DNA from: Streptomyces fructofermentans | GTDB lineage: Bacteria > Actinomycetota > Actinomycetes > Streptomycetales > Streptomycetaceae | NCBI RefSeq assembly: GCF_014651055.1 | Contig: NZ_BMWD01000030.1 | Coordinates: 18,985 to 82,984 of the forward strand | Direction of reading: 5' to 3' | Length of the DNA stretch: 64,000 bases | Part shown: in pieces, positions 8,960 through 17,133 of the stretch | How the letters are laid out: each line of letters opens with the position of its first letter | Numbering within the stretch: the first letter of the stretch is position 1 | Program-made: the position numbers and the translations under genes | The notes under the pieces: model-generated | Database searches by the model: none | What the model was told of the DNA's origin: nothing | The model's input: only the letters and a program-made list of their open reading frames with translations

Positions 8960-9600
8960 ACGGGAGGTCGACGCCGATGTCCTCCAGAACGGCTGGAGAG
9001 GGCGTTCGAGGCGCAGCGGAGGTTCGTCGCGAACGCCTCGCACGAGTTGCGCACGCCGCTCACCCTCCAGCAGGCCGTCGTCGAGGTCGCGCTCGCCGAT
9101 CCGGACGCCGACGCCGTGTTTCTGCGGGCCGTGTCCCTGCGGGTCCGCGCGGCCGGGCAGGAGCAGGAGCGGCTGATCGAGGTGCTGCTGACCCTCGCGC
9201 GCGGCCAACGGGGCCCGCACGAGCGGGAGTACGTGGAGCTGGCCGCCGTCGTGGGCGCGTTGCTGCCGGATGCCGGATGCCGGACGCCGGACGCCGGGCC
9301 GCGGGTGTCCGCGGACCTCGCACCGGCCCCGCTCCACGGCGACCGCGGCTGATCGGACGGCTCGTTGGCAACCTCGTCGACAACGCCGTACGGCTCAACC
9401 GGCCCGAGGGCGGGGCCGGCTGGGTCGCCTTCTGGACCGGGGCGGTCGGGGGCGCGGCCACCCTGCGCGTCGCGAACACGGGCCCGTGGTGCCGGCGGAC
9501 CAGGTGGGCGCGCTGTTCGAGCCGTCCCGGCGGCTCGGCGCGCGGCGGCTCAGGGCCCGGGACGGTCCGGGGCACGGCCGAGGGCGCGCGGACCCGCATG
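8960..9600 (+). pseudogene. Frameshifted sensor histidine kinase remnant
   Basis: The H-box FVANASHELRTPLT, with DHp helices typical of Streptomyces kinases (VALADPDADAVFLR, QERLIEVLLTLARGQRG), reads in one frame from about 8987 to 9260. The N-box GNLVDNAVRLN and VANTGP read in a second frame from 9349. VVPADQVGALFEPSRRLG continues in a third frame from 9486. The last break fits loss of a single G between CCC and GTGGTG near 9485. A heptamer run (CCGGATG twice, then CCGGACG twice, 9266-9297) lies just before the first break. No sensor region or response regulator is beside it, and the GxGLGL end is degraded. It reads as a decaying gene, although sequence errors cannot be excluded. Confidence 0.75.
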
Positions 9601-9697
9601 CCGAAGGGCTGCCACGCGACACCATGTCGCGCCCCGGCCGGACGGCTCGACGGAGCGTCCATTGCCCGCCCGGGAGGCCCGGCGGGATGCTGCCCGG

Positions 9698-10885
9698 GTG
9701 CGAGCGAACCCGAGGAACGCCCTGTCCCGCCGGACCCTCCTGAGCACCCTCGGAACGGGCGCGTTCGCCGCGCTCGCCGCGGGGTGCGGGGTGCCGGCCG
9801 CGTACGTCGACCCGAAGGACCGGGCGCGACGCGACCGGTCCGCCGACGACAAGAGCCTGACCTGGGCGAACTGGCCCCTCTACATCGACACGGACGACGA
9901 GGACGAGTCGCGGCGCCCCACGCTGGAGGCCTTCGAGGAGCGCACCGGGATCAGCGTCGCGTACACGGAGGAGATCAACGACAACGACGAGTTCTTCGGG
10001 AAGATCAGTCCGTCCCTGATGAACCACCAGGAGACCGGCCGGGACCTCGTGGTGATCAGCGACTGGATGTGCGCGCGGTTCGTGCGCCTGGGCTGGGTGC
10101 AGGAGATGGACCGATCCCGCCAGCCCAACGTCACCGCCCACCTTGATCCGCAGCTCCGCTCACCCGCCTTCGACCCGGGCCGGACCCACAGTGTTCCGTG
10201 GCAGTCGGGCATCACGGGGATCGCGTACAACCGCCGCAGGGTCGGACGGGAGATCCGGCACGTGTCCGAGCTGTGGGCGGACGACCTCAAGGGCCGGGTG
10301 ACACTCCTGTCCGGGCTCGACGAGGCGTTCGCCCTGCTCATGCAGGGCAACGGCGTCGACATCACCCGGTGGACCGCGGACGACTTCCACACCGTGTGCG
10401 ACCAGGTCGAGAGGCTCGTGCGCGAGGGCCGCGTCCGGCGCTTCACCGGCAACGACTACATCAAGGACCTGTCGAGCGGCGACGTCCTGGCCTGCCAGGC
10501 GTACAGCGGGGACGTCATCCAGCTCCGGGCGGACGACCCCGACATCGAGTTCGTCGTCCCCGAGGAGGGCGCCGAACTCTGGTCCGAGTCCCTGATGATC
10601 CCCGACCTCGCCCGCCACAAGGCGAACGCGGAACTGCTCGTCGACCACTACTACGACCCCGAGGTGGCCGCCCGACTGGCCGCCTGGGTCAACTACGTGT
10701 GCCCGGTCCCGGCCGCGCGGGACGTCCTGGCCGACGCGAAGGACGAGGAGACCGCCGCACTCGCCGAGAACCCGCTGATCTTCCCCGACGCCGTCATGCG
10801 CCGGCGCCTCGCCGTCGCCCGTGACATCACGGCGAAGGAGCGCACGGAGTTCACGAAGCGGTGGAACGCGATCGCGGGCCTGTGA
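9698..10885 (+). CDS. Orphan polyamine ABC substrate-binding lipoprotein
   Basis: A 395-residue Tat-type lipoprotein: SRRTLLSTLG near the start and lipobox LAAGC with Cys at about 30. The mature part is a PotD/PotF-like periplasmic binding fold (LTWANWPLYID, NDNDEFFGKI, FTGNDYIKDLSSGD, HYYDPEVAARLAAW). It is clearly paralogous to the PotD of the operon at 19.5 kb, sharing long blocks of the same pattern. No permease or ATPase lies beside it, so it probably delivers an amine to the PotABC system encoded about 10 kb away, or acts as a sensor protein. GTG at 9698 is the first start that gives a proper signal peptide. Confidence 0.85.
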   Translation: MRANPRNALSRRTLLSTLGTGAFAALAAGCGVPAAYVDPKDRARRDRSADDKSLTWANWPLYIDTDDEDESRRPTLEAFEERTGISVAYTEEINDNDEFFGKISPSLMNHQETGRDLVVISDWMCARFVRLGWVQEMDRSRQPNVTAHLDPQLRSPAFDPGRTHSVPWQSGITGIAYNRRRVGREIRHVSELWADDLKGRVTLLSGLDEAFALLMQGNGVDITRWTADDFHTVCDQVERLVREGRVRRFTGNDYIKDLSSGDVLACQAYSGDVIQLRADDPDIEFVVPEEGAELWSESLMIPDLARHKANAELLVDHYYDPEVAARLAAWVNYVCPVPAARDVLADAKDEETAALAENPLIFPDAVMRRRLAVARDITAKERTEFTKRWNAIAGL

Positions 10886-10913
10886 CCGGGCGGCCCGGCC
10901 GCGCCGCCGCCGC

Positions 10914-10941
10914 TTGCATTACTCAACAAAGTGAATAGAGT
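10914..10941 (+). promoter_or_regulatory. Candidate promoter before the SGNH hydrolase
   Basis: TTGCAT, a 16-base spacer and TAGAGT lie in an unusually AT-rich patch. The spacer and flanks carry partial dyads (TACTC...GAGTA). The patch resembles the AT-rich element before the padR gene downstream and may be a second site for that regulator. Confidence 0.45.
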
Positions 10942-11124
10942 ACGAGTGCAGTAATCGACCTGTTGTCAGGGTGCGGAGGCAGCCGTCGCCGGGCTCCGGC
11001 CCGCGCCCGTGCCGCACGGCGGCCCCGAGGAGCCGGGGGCCGCGACGGGCCGGGGCGTCCGTCCGGTTCGACGACCCGGCCTCCGGCCACCCGCAGACCC
11101 GATGCCCGTGAAAGGCGGTCCCCC

Positions 11125-12030
11125 GTGGCGGACAGTGGACAGCTCCGGTACGTAGCTCTCGGCGACAGCCAGACGGAGGGGCTCGGGGACGGGGACGACG
11201 TCCAGGGGCTGCGCGGCTGCGCCGACCGGCTCGCGGAGGAGATCGCGAAGGGGTGCCCGGACGTCCTCTACGCCAATCTCGCCGTGCGCGGGCGCCTCGC
11301 CGGGCAGGTCCGCGCCGAGCAGCTCCCGCCCGCTCTCGCGCTGCGGCCGGACCTGGCCACCGTCGTGGCCGGGATGAACGACCTGCTGCGTCCGCGCTTC
11401 GACGCGGACGAGGTGGCGGGACATCTGGAGGCGATGTTCGCCGCGCTCACCGGGCAGGGCGCCCGGGTCGCGACGGTCACGTTTCCCGACATCGGCCGGA
11501 TCATCCCGCTGGCCAGGCCCCTCGGCAACCGGGTGCTCGCCCTCAACGCCCGTATCCGCGAGGCGGCCGGACGCCACGGCGTCGCCGTAGCCGAGACCTC
11601 GGCCCACGCGGTACTCACCGACCCGCGCCTGTGGAGCCCCGACCGGCTGCACGCCGGCCCGCTCGGTCACGCGCGCATCGCCGCCGCCGTCGCGCACGCG
11701 TTCGCCCTGCCGGGCAGCGACGACACCTGGACGCTGCCGCTGCCGGGCGAACTTCCCGAGCGCACCCGGCTGCGGGTCGTGGGGGCGGAGCTGCGCTGGG
11801 CCGGCGGCTTCCTGGGACCGTGGCTCCTGCGGCGGGTCAGGGGCCGCTCGTCCGGCGACGGCAGGCAGGCCAAGCGGCCCGCGCTGCTGCCGCCGACGCC
11901 CTTCCCGACGACGGCCGAAGCGGCGGCGCCGCCCGCCGCGCCTGCGGCGCAGTCAGTCGCGTCCGCCGGGGAGGCCGTCGTGCCCGCCGTCGGGGAAGGG
12001 CCGGGCATCGTTAGTCACCCCCTTGATTAA
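11125..12030 (+). CDS. SGNH/GDSL-family hydrolase
   Basis: A 301-residue esterase/lipase-fold protein. Block I is ALGDSQTEG (nucleophile Ser about 15), block III is VVAGMNDLL, and block V is SPDRLHAGPLGH carrying the catalytic Asp/His. There is no signal peptide, so it acts in the cytoplasm. The Ala/Pro-rich C-terminal 50 residues look disordered. GTG at 11125 has AAAGGCGG at proper spacing; the longer frame from 10963 has no ribosome site. Its stop lies inside the palindrome before padR, so regulation of the two genes may be linked. The substrate is unknown. Confidence 0.85.
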   Translation: MADSGQLRYVALGDSQTEGLGDGDDVQGLRGCADRLAEEIAKGCPDVLYANLAVRGRLAGQVRAEQLPPALALRPDLATVVAGMNDLLRPRFDADEVAGHLEAMFAALTGQGARVATVTFPDIGRIIPLARPLGNRVLALNARIREAAGRHGVAVAETSAHAVLTDPRLWSPDRLHAGPLGHARIAAAVAHAFALPGSDDTWTLPLPGELPERTRLRVVGAELRWAGGFLGPWLLRRVRGRSSGDGRQAKRPALLPPTPFPTTAEAAAPPAAPAAQSVASAGEAVVPAVGEGPGIVSHPLD

Positions 12031-12040
12031 TCAACAGGGT
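12017..12040 (+). promoter_or_regulatory. PadR-type operator palindrome
   Basis: A perfect 12-bp palindrome TTGATTAATCAA (12023-12034) is flanked by ACCC and GGGT, making a 24-bp dyad with two mismatched positions per side. It overlaps the hydrolase stop and sits 15 bases before the padR start, as expected of an autoregulatory operator. Confidence 0.65.
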
Positions 12041-12054
12041 GTTAACTTGGCCCC

Positions 12055-12672
12055 ATGGCGTTGCGCAACGCGGTGATGGCCGCGCTCCTGGAGGGCGAGG
12101 CGTCCGGCTACGACCTCGCGAAGGGCTTCGAGGCCTCGGTCGCCAACTTCTGGATGGCCACGCCGCAGCAGCTCTACCGGGAGCTGGAGCGGATGGAGGG
12201 CGACGGCCTCGTCTCGGCCCGCGTCGTCCAGCAGGAGCGCAGGCCCAACAAGCGCCTCTTCTCCCTCACCGCCGCAGGACGCGAGGTCCTGCGCGCGTTC
12301 CTCGCCGAGGGCCCCTCGAAGCCGCTGGCCATCAGGGACGAACTGATGGTCAAGGTCCAGTGCGTCGACCTCGGCGACGCAGCCGACATGGAAGCCGTAC
12401 GGGCCGCGGTGGCGGAGCGGGTCGAGCGGGCCGGCACCAAGCTCGCCCGCTACGGGCGGATGCGCGAACGCCTCCTCGCCGGGCGCACCGAGGACGAGTA
12501 CCTGGCCACGGCGGAACGGGTCGGGCCCTACCTCACCCTCCAGGGCGGCATGGCCCTGGAGCGGGCGAACCTCCAGTGGGGCGAGAGCGCCCTGAAGCGG
12601 CTGGCCCAGCGCGCGGAGGCGCTCGGCGCCCGGCCGCGGCCCCGCCCGGCCGGCGCCTCCCCGGCGGCCTGA
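12055..12672 (+). CDS. PadR-family transcriptional regulator
   Basis: A 205-residue regulator. The N-terminal winged HTH (MALRNAVMAALLEGEASGYD, then FWMATPQQLYRELERMEGDG) is typical of PadR. It is followed by a long C-terminal alpha-helical dimerisation domain (PadR subfamily 2, Vir_act_alpha_C type) and a Pro/Ala-rich tail. PadR proteins usually repress a nearby gene and release DNA on binding small aromatic or lipophilic effectors. No ribosome site precedes the ATG, and a TTAACT -10-like element lies eight bases upstream, so a leaderless transcript is likely. A likely target is its own promoter and perhaps the SGNH hydrolase. Confidence 0.9.
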   Translation: MALRNAVMAALLEGEASGYDLAKGFEASVANFWMATPQQLYRELERMEGDGLVSARVVQQERRPNKRLFSLTAAGREVLRAFLAEGPSKPLAIRDELMVKVQCVDLGDAADMEAVRAAVAERVERAGTKLARYGRMRERLLAGRTEDEYLATAERVGPYLTLQGGMALERANLQWGESALKRLAQRAEALGARPRPRPAGASPAA

Positions 12673-12695
12673 CGCGCCGCACGGGGTCCGGCCGT

Positions 12696-12719
12696 GGGAG
12701 CCCGCCCCGTCGGGCTCCC
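12696..12719. terminator. Bidirectional terminator hairpin
   Basis: GGGAGCCCG / CGGGCTCCC, a 9-bp perfect stem with a six-base loop, between the convergent padR and DD-peptidase genes. Confidence 0.65.
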
Positions 12720-12749
12720 GTCCGAACGGCCCGTGTCCCGTAGCGCGAC

Positions 12750-13907
12750 TCAGCGGGCGAACGCCGCAGCCACGATCCGTTCGGCCACCGGGTTCATCGC
12801 CTCGCTCTTGGCGTCGGTCGCGTTGACCGAGTACACGAGCGTGCGGGACAGGTCACGGGTGGCCGCGAGCAGCGTCGTGTACCCGGGCCGGGAGCCCGAC
12901 TTGAGCCACAGGCCCCTGCCGTCCCCCGCGTCGTAGTACTGGAGCCCGGCACTCATGGTCGCGCCGGGTACGTCGGGAAGGGTGAACATCTCCCGGTCCA
13001 GCAGCGGCCGGGGGACCAGCCGGCCGCGGAACAGCGCGAACAGCAGCCGCTCCAGGTCCGCGGTCGTGGAGATCATGTCGCCCGCGGCCCACCGGTCCGA
13101 CATGTTCCACTCGGTGGCGTCCACCAGCCTGCCGTCGGTCAGCCGCTGGTAGCCCCGGTTGTGCGGGCCGTGGACGCGCGGGTCGGGACCGCCCGGGAAG
13201 GACGTGTGCCGCATCCCGGCCGGCCGCAGGACGCGCACGGCCGCCTGGTGCTCGTACGAGTCGCCCGTGATCCGCTCGATGAGCAGGCCGAGGACCGTGT
13301 AGCCGATGTTGCCGTACTCCTGGCGGCTGCCCGGCCGGAACGCCGGGCCCTCGGCGACGGAGGCGGCCACGACGTCCTCGGGCGTCAGCGTCTCGTACCG
13401 CCGCTCGTACCCCTCCCCGGCCACGTCGCCCAGGGACGCGCCCGGCTTCAGTCCGCCGGTGAACGTCAGCAACTGCCGTACGGTGACGGGCTCGAACGCG
13501 TCGGTCAGCAGGCCCGGCAGGTAGGTCTGCACATGCCCGTCGAGGTCGACCGCGCCCTCGGCGGCGAGCTGCAGCACGACGGCCGCCGTGACCACCTTGG
13601 TCGTGGAACCGGCCCGGAACCGGCCGTTCTCCAGGGCCTTGCGCCCACTGGCGAGGTCACGCACCCCCGAACTGCCGTGCCAGGCACCGGCCGTGCCGCC
13701 CACGCGTACGAGCGCGGCGGTCGCGTCGTCGTCCGGCAGCCCCGCCAGCGCCCGGCGCAGGGCAGCGGCGTCGGGGCCTGGGGCCTCGCGCACCACGGCC
13801 GCGGCGGTGGGCGCGGGGGACGCGGCGACGGAGGTGCCCGCGAGCGGCCCGGCCGTCAGGCCGAGTACGACAAGGGCGGCACAGGTGGTACGGACTCGGA
13901 CGCGCAT
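12750..13907 (-). CDS. Secreted serine beta-lactamase/DD-peptidase-family hydrolase
   Basis: A 385-residue exported protein of the class C beta-lactamase/D-Ala-D-Ala carboxypeptidase (S12) family. The signal peptide covers about 1-29. The active-site SxxK is STTK (101-104), the second motif is YGN (198-200) and KSGSRPGY stands for the KTG-like triad. R61-type DD-peptidases, esterases and lactamases share these motifs, so the substrate cannot be fixed from sequence. ATG at 13907 is preceded by GGGAG at eight bases. It is convergent to padR, with a shared terminator, and looks monocistronic. Confidence 0.88.
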   Translation of the reverse strand: MRVRVRTTCAALVVLGLTAGPLAGTSVAASPAPTAAAVVREAPGPDAAALRRALAGLPDDDATAALVRVGGTAGAWHGSSGVRDLASGRKALENGRFRAGSTTKVVTAAVVLQLAAEGAVDLDGHVQTYLPGLLTDAFEPVTVRQLLTFTGGLKPGASLGDVAGEGYERRYETLTPEDVVAASVAEGPAFRPGSRQEYGNIGYTVLGLLIERITGDSYEHQAAVRVLRPAGMRHTSFPGGPDPRVHGPHNRGYQRLTDGRLVDATEWNMSDRWAAGDMISTTADLERLLFALFRGRLVPRPLLDREMFTLPDVPGATMSAGLQYYDAGDGRGLWLKSGSRPGYTTLLAATRDLSRTLVYSVNATDAKSEAMNPVAERIVAAAFAR

Positions 13908-14000
13908 CGGCTGACTCCCGGGGTGATCGACGGCCTTCATCGTCCGGCCGTCGGCCACCGTCGCGGATCGTCTGCCAGGAGGGCTGCGCCCCTACCCGTA

Positions 14001-14041
14001 CCCCGAGCAACTGCCTTTCACCGCAGGGGTGTTGCTCGGGG
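14001..14041 (-). terminator. Hairpin between GDPD and DD-peptidase genes
   Basis: A perfect 11-bp stem (CCCCGAGCAAC / GTTGCTCGGGG) with a 19-base loop, just past the GDPD stop. It most likely ends the GDPD transcript. Confidence 0.6.
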
Positions 14042-14048
14042 ATCACCC

Positions 14049-14762
14049 CTAGGGCCGGTCGGCCGCCGGCCGGCGTGCGCGCAGTGCGCGGAGCGTGTCG
14101 ACGCGGTTCGTCGTGATCGAGTCGACCCCCGCGTCGAGCAGCCGCCGCATCGAGCGCCGGGTGTCGGGCGTCCAGGCTGACACCAGATGACCGCCGCGGT
14201 GCACGCGGTCGACCAGCTCGCGGCCGACCAGGCCGAAGCGGTAGTTGAGCCATCGCGGCCGCACCGCTTCGAGCAGCCCGGCCCGCGGGGGAGCCAGACT
14301 CGTCCAGGTCAGGGCGATCTCCGCGGCGGGGTCCGCGGCCCGGACGGCGAGCATGGCCTCGGCTCCGGCGCAGTAGTACACCCGCTCCCGCGCGCCGAGG
14401 TCGTGGACGGCGCCGACGATCCGGCGCACGGACCGGGGGTCCGGGGGGCCCGGCAGGTCGACCATGAACCGGCCGTCGTCGACCGTTCGCAGCGTCTCCT
14501 CGAGAGTCGGCACACCGCCGGAGGTGAGACCGCGCACCTCGTCCCACGACAGCGACCGCAGCGGTCGCTCGTGCCCCCACAATCGCTCCAGCGTGCCGTC
14601 GTGCAGCAGCACGGGCACGCCGTCCCGGGTGAGCCGGACATCGATCTCGACGGCGTCCGCGCCCCGTTGGAGCGCGGAGCGCACGGAGGCGACGGTGTTC
14701 TCACGGACGCGGTAGGGGTCGCCGCGATGGGCCACGGCAGTCACGGTGCGCATGGGCACCAT
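14049..14762 (-). CDS. Glycerophosphodiester phosphodiesterase family protein
   Basis: A 237-residue cytoplasmic TIM-barrel GDPD. It has the diagnostic HRG...ENT at the N-terminus (HRGDPYRVRENT), the metal-binding EIDVRLTRDGVPVLLHD, and a C-terminal STTNRVDTL-like barrel end (DSITTNRVDTL). The family hydrolyses glycerophosphodiesters to glycerol 3-phosphate and an alcohol. No signal peptide is present. ATG at 14762 or the in-frame ATG at 14753 could be the start; neither has a strong ribosome site. It lies just downstream of the deaminase gene on the same strand and may be co-transcribed with it. Confidence 0.9.
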   Translation of the reverse strand: MVPMRTVTAVAHRGDPYRVRENTVASVRSALQRGADAVEIDVRLTRDGVPVLLHDGTLERLWGHERPLRSLSWDEVRGLTSGGVPTLEETLRTVDDGRFMVDLPGPPDPRSVRRIVGAVHDLGARERVYYCAGAEAMLAVRAADPAAEIALTWTSLAPPRAGLLEAVRPRWLNYRFGLVGRELVDRVHRGGHLVSAWTPDTRRSMRRLLDAGVDSITTNRVDTLRALRARRPAADRP

Positions 14763-14792
14763 TGTGCTGGCTCGCGGCGCGCGGCCACCGCC

Positions 14793-15851
14793 TCAGGGCG
14801 CGAGCCAGGCCGCGGTGTACGTGTCGATCTCCTCCGACAGCCGTGCCTTGCCGGCGGCGTCGAGGAACGACGCCTCGACGGCGTTCCTGGCGAGCGCGGC
14901 CAGGCCCCGCTCGTCGAGGTCCAGCAGGCGGGCGGCGACCGCGTACTCGTTGTTGAGGTCGGTGCCGAACATCGGCGGGTCGTCGGAGTTGACGGTGACG
15001 AGGACGCCGGCTTGGACGAACTCCTTGACCGGGTGCTCGTCGAGGGTGCGGACCGCGCGGGTCGCGATGTTGGAAGTGGGGCACACCTCGAGCGGGATCC
15101 GGTGCTCGGCGAGGTGGGCCAGGAGCCTCGGGTCCCTGGCGGAACTGGTCCCGTGGCCGATGCGCTCGGCGCGCAGGTCCGTCAGGGCGTCCCAGACCGT
15201 CCCGGGGCCGGTGGTCTCGCCCGCGTGCGGCACGGAGTGCAGGCCCGCGGCGATCGCGCGGTCGAAGTACGGCTTGAACTGCGGCCGGGGGACCCCGATC
15301 TCGGGTCCGCCGAGACCGAAGGAGACCAGGCCCTCCGGGCGGACCTTGTCCGCGGTGGCGAGCCGGGCGGTCTCCTCGGCGGCCTCCAGCCCGGCCTCGC
15401 CGGGGATGTCGAAGCACCAGCGCAGTACGGTGCCGAAGTCCGCCTCGGCCGAGGTGCGGGCGTCCTCGATCGCGTCCATGAACGCGTTCTCGTCGATGCC
15501 GCGCCGGGTCGACGAGAACGGGGTGATCGTCAGCTCCGCGTACCGGATCCTCTGGCGCGCCATGTCCCGGGCGACCTCGTACGTCAGCAGGCGCACGTCC
15601 TCGGGTGTGCGGATCAGGTCGACGACGGACAGGTACACGTCGATGAAGTGCGCGAAGTCCGTGAACGTGAAGTAGTCGGCCAGGGCCTCGGGGTCGGTGG
15701 GGACCTTGGAGTCGGGGTGGCGGGCGGCCAGCTCCGAGACGATGCGGGGGGAGGCTGACCCGACGTGGTGCACGTGGAGTTCGGCCTTGGGCAGTCCGGC
15801 GATGAAGGCGTGCAGTTCGCTCGGGACGCTCGTGTCACTGCGGTCGGTCAA
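14793..15851 (-). CDS. Aminodeoxyfutalosine deaminase-like (adenosine deaminase family)
   Basis: A 352-residue amidohydrolase of the COG1816 adenosine-deaminase family. Metal and catalytic elements are ELHVHH (24-29), PHAGET, IGHGTS, EVCPTSN and NSDDPPMF. In true adenosine deaminases the first motif is normally HVHLDGA; here it is HVHHVGSASP, a hallmark of the group shown in Streptomyces and Acidothermus to deaminate 6-aminodeoxyfutalosine in menaquinone synthesis. I recall the S. avermitilis member Sav2595 as the tested enzyme. I therefore prefer a futalosine-pathway role over purine salvage. The start is TTG at 15851 behind GGGGAG; the longer upstream frame has no support. Confidence 0.78.
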   Translation of the reverse strand: MTDRSDTSVPSELHAFIAGLPKAELHVHHVGSASPRIVSELAARHPDSKVPTDPEALADYFTFTDFAHFIDVYLSVVDLIRTPEDVRLLTYEVARDMARQRIRYAELTITPFSSTRRGIDENAFMDAIEDARTSAEADFGTVLRWCFDIPGEAGLEAAEETARLATADKVRPEGLVSFGLGGPEIGVPRPQFKPYFDRAIAAGLHSVPHAGETTGPGTVWDALTDLRAERIGHGTSSARDPRLLAHLAEHRIPLEVCPTSNIATRAVRTLDEHPVKEFVQAGVLVTVNSDDPPMFGTDLNNEYAVAARLLDLDERGLAALARNAVEASFLDAAGKARLSEEIDTYTAAWLAP

Positions 15852-15997
15852 GGGTCTCTCCCCGGGAACGGCGCCCGGCGCCTGTCCGGCGGGGCGCGTG
15901 TGATCGGCTGATCGATGGTTCGGGATCATCGTAGGCCGACGGCCGGGGAGAGCCGGGCCGTAGCATGACGGCAGGTACGGCAGAGGGGACCCCACGC

Positions 15998-16873
15998 ATG
16001 TCCGACGACGCACGGATACCTGGTGCGCCGGGCGACGACGGACCGGATCCGTGGTCCCCGCCGGAGCGCGGTCCCGCGGCCGGACCCGCCGGACCGGCGG
16101 GCCCCGGGGACACGGTCCCGCGGCCGGGCGTTCCGCTGGACAAGCCGCCGGCCGGGCCGAGCCCCTGGGCCGCGCCCGCTGACGCCGCGCCCGCGGGTGC
16201 CGCGCCCCCGTCCGTGCACGACCAGCACACGGTCACCTCGCTGCCGGGCGCGGTCCTGCCGCCCGGCGGTGCCACGGCCCCGGCGAACCCGTTCGCGCCG
16301 CCGGACGCGTCCGGCGGCCGTGCCGCTCCGTACGGCACGGCGTACGGGGCTCCCGTGCACCCCTTCGCGCCGCCGGCCGGCCCTCACCCCGGGGCCGGTT
16401 CGGCCCTTCCGCCGCCGCCCGTGGCCCCGGACGGTCCGGGCGGGATGCCGTACGGATACGGCTACCCCGCCGCTGCCGGGTACGGCGGGGGCGGGCCCGG
16501 CCACGGGGTTCCCGGCGGCCAGGGCTACGGCTGGCCCGGGATGCACCCGGTGATGCCCCCGATGCCGAGCAACGGACTGGGCACCGCGGCACTCGTGCTG
16601 GGGATCATCGCGGCGGTCGGCTTCTGCCTGTGGCCGGTGGCGCTCGTCTGCGGCGTCCTCGCGGTGATCTTCGGGGCGATCGGCCGGGGGAAGGCCCGTC
16701 GGGGTGAGGCGACCAATCCGGGCCAGGCGCTGGCCGGGATCATCTGCGGTGTGGTGGGGATCGCGCTGGGTGTGGCGTTCGCCGTCGTCTTCTTCTTCCT
16801 CGCCGGTGAGGAGAGCGTTGATTCGCCGGACGGCTCGGAGGGCGGCTACAGCGCCGCGCTGACGCCTCGCTAG
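15998..16873 (+). CDS. DUF4190-type membrane protein with long Pro-rich head
   Basis: A 291-residue protein. The first 190 residues are a low-complexity Pro/Gly/Ala region with Tyr-rich repeats (MPYGYGYPAAAGYGGGG), probably cytoplasmic. Two C-terminal membrane helices follow (LGTAALVLGIIAAVGFCLW and ALAGIICGVVGIALGVAFAV) separated by GRGKARRGEATNPGQ, the pattern of DUF4190 proteins common in actinobacteria. A short acidic exterior tail ends the protein. ATG at 15998 follows AGAGGGG. The role is unknown; such proteins are often near envelope or division genes. It is divergent from the deaminase gene. Confidence 0.75.
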   Translation: MSDDARIPGAPGDDGPDPWSPPERGPAAGPAGPAGPGDTVPRPGVPLDKPPAGPSPWAAPADAAPAGAAPPSVHDQHTVTSLPGAVLPPGGATAPANPFAPPDASGGRAAPYGTAYGAPVHPFAPPAGPHPGAGSALPPPPVAPDGPGGMPYGYGYPAAAGYGGGGPGHGVPGGQGYGWPGMHPVMPPMPSNGLGTAALVLGIIAAVGFCLWPVALVCGVLAVIFGAIGRGKARRGEATNPGQALAGIICGVVGIALGVAFAVVFFFLAGEESVDSPDGSEGGYSAALTPR

Positions 16874-16883
16874 CGGGCCTTCG

Positions 16884-17116
16884 CGTTGCTTCTGTCGTGA
16901 GGCTCGGCTGCCGTGGTCGTGTTGCGCAGTTCCCCGCGTCCCTGGGGTGGCCTGCCCGGGCGTTGCTTCTGTCGTGAGGCTCGGCTGCCGTGGTCGTCCT
17001 CGCGCAGTTCCCCGCGTCCCTGGGGTGGCCTGCCTGGGCGTTGCTTCTGTCGTGAGGCTCGGCTGCCGTGGTCGTCCTCGCGCAGTTCCCCGCGCCCCTG
17101 GGAGGGGCGCGGGAAC
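16884..17116. repeat. Three tandem copies of a 77-78 bp unit
   Basis: Copies begin with CGTTGCTTCTGTCGTG at 16884, 16961 and 17039 and are nearly identical. Each contains GCAGTTCCCCGCG, the left arm of a hairpin widespread between Streptomyces genes. Only the last copy carries the right arm too. The minus strand is open across the array as a repetitive 86-codon frame that I do not consider a gene. Confidence 0.8.
17085..17116. terminator. Streptomyces intergenic hairpin, bidirectional terminator
   Basis: GTTCCCCGCGCCCCT pairs with AGGGGCGCGGGAAC, with one extra C in the left arm. It lies 18 bases past the stop of the minus-strand NADAR gene and convergent to the DUF4190 gene. Confidence 0.65.
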
Positions 17117-17133
17117 GTGCGCGCCCACACCCC

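Noticed and set aside
14793..15851. Call as a classical adenosine deaminase
   Set aside because: The HVHHVGSASP motif fits the aminodeoxyfutalosine deaminase group better, so purine salvage is kept only as the alternative.
16870..17130. An 86-codon minus-strand repetitive ORF
   Set aside because: It is built entirely from the 77-78 bp tandem repeat and the terminator hairpin and has no ribosome site.
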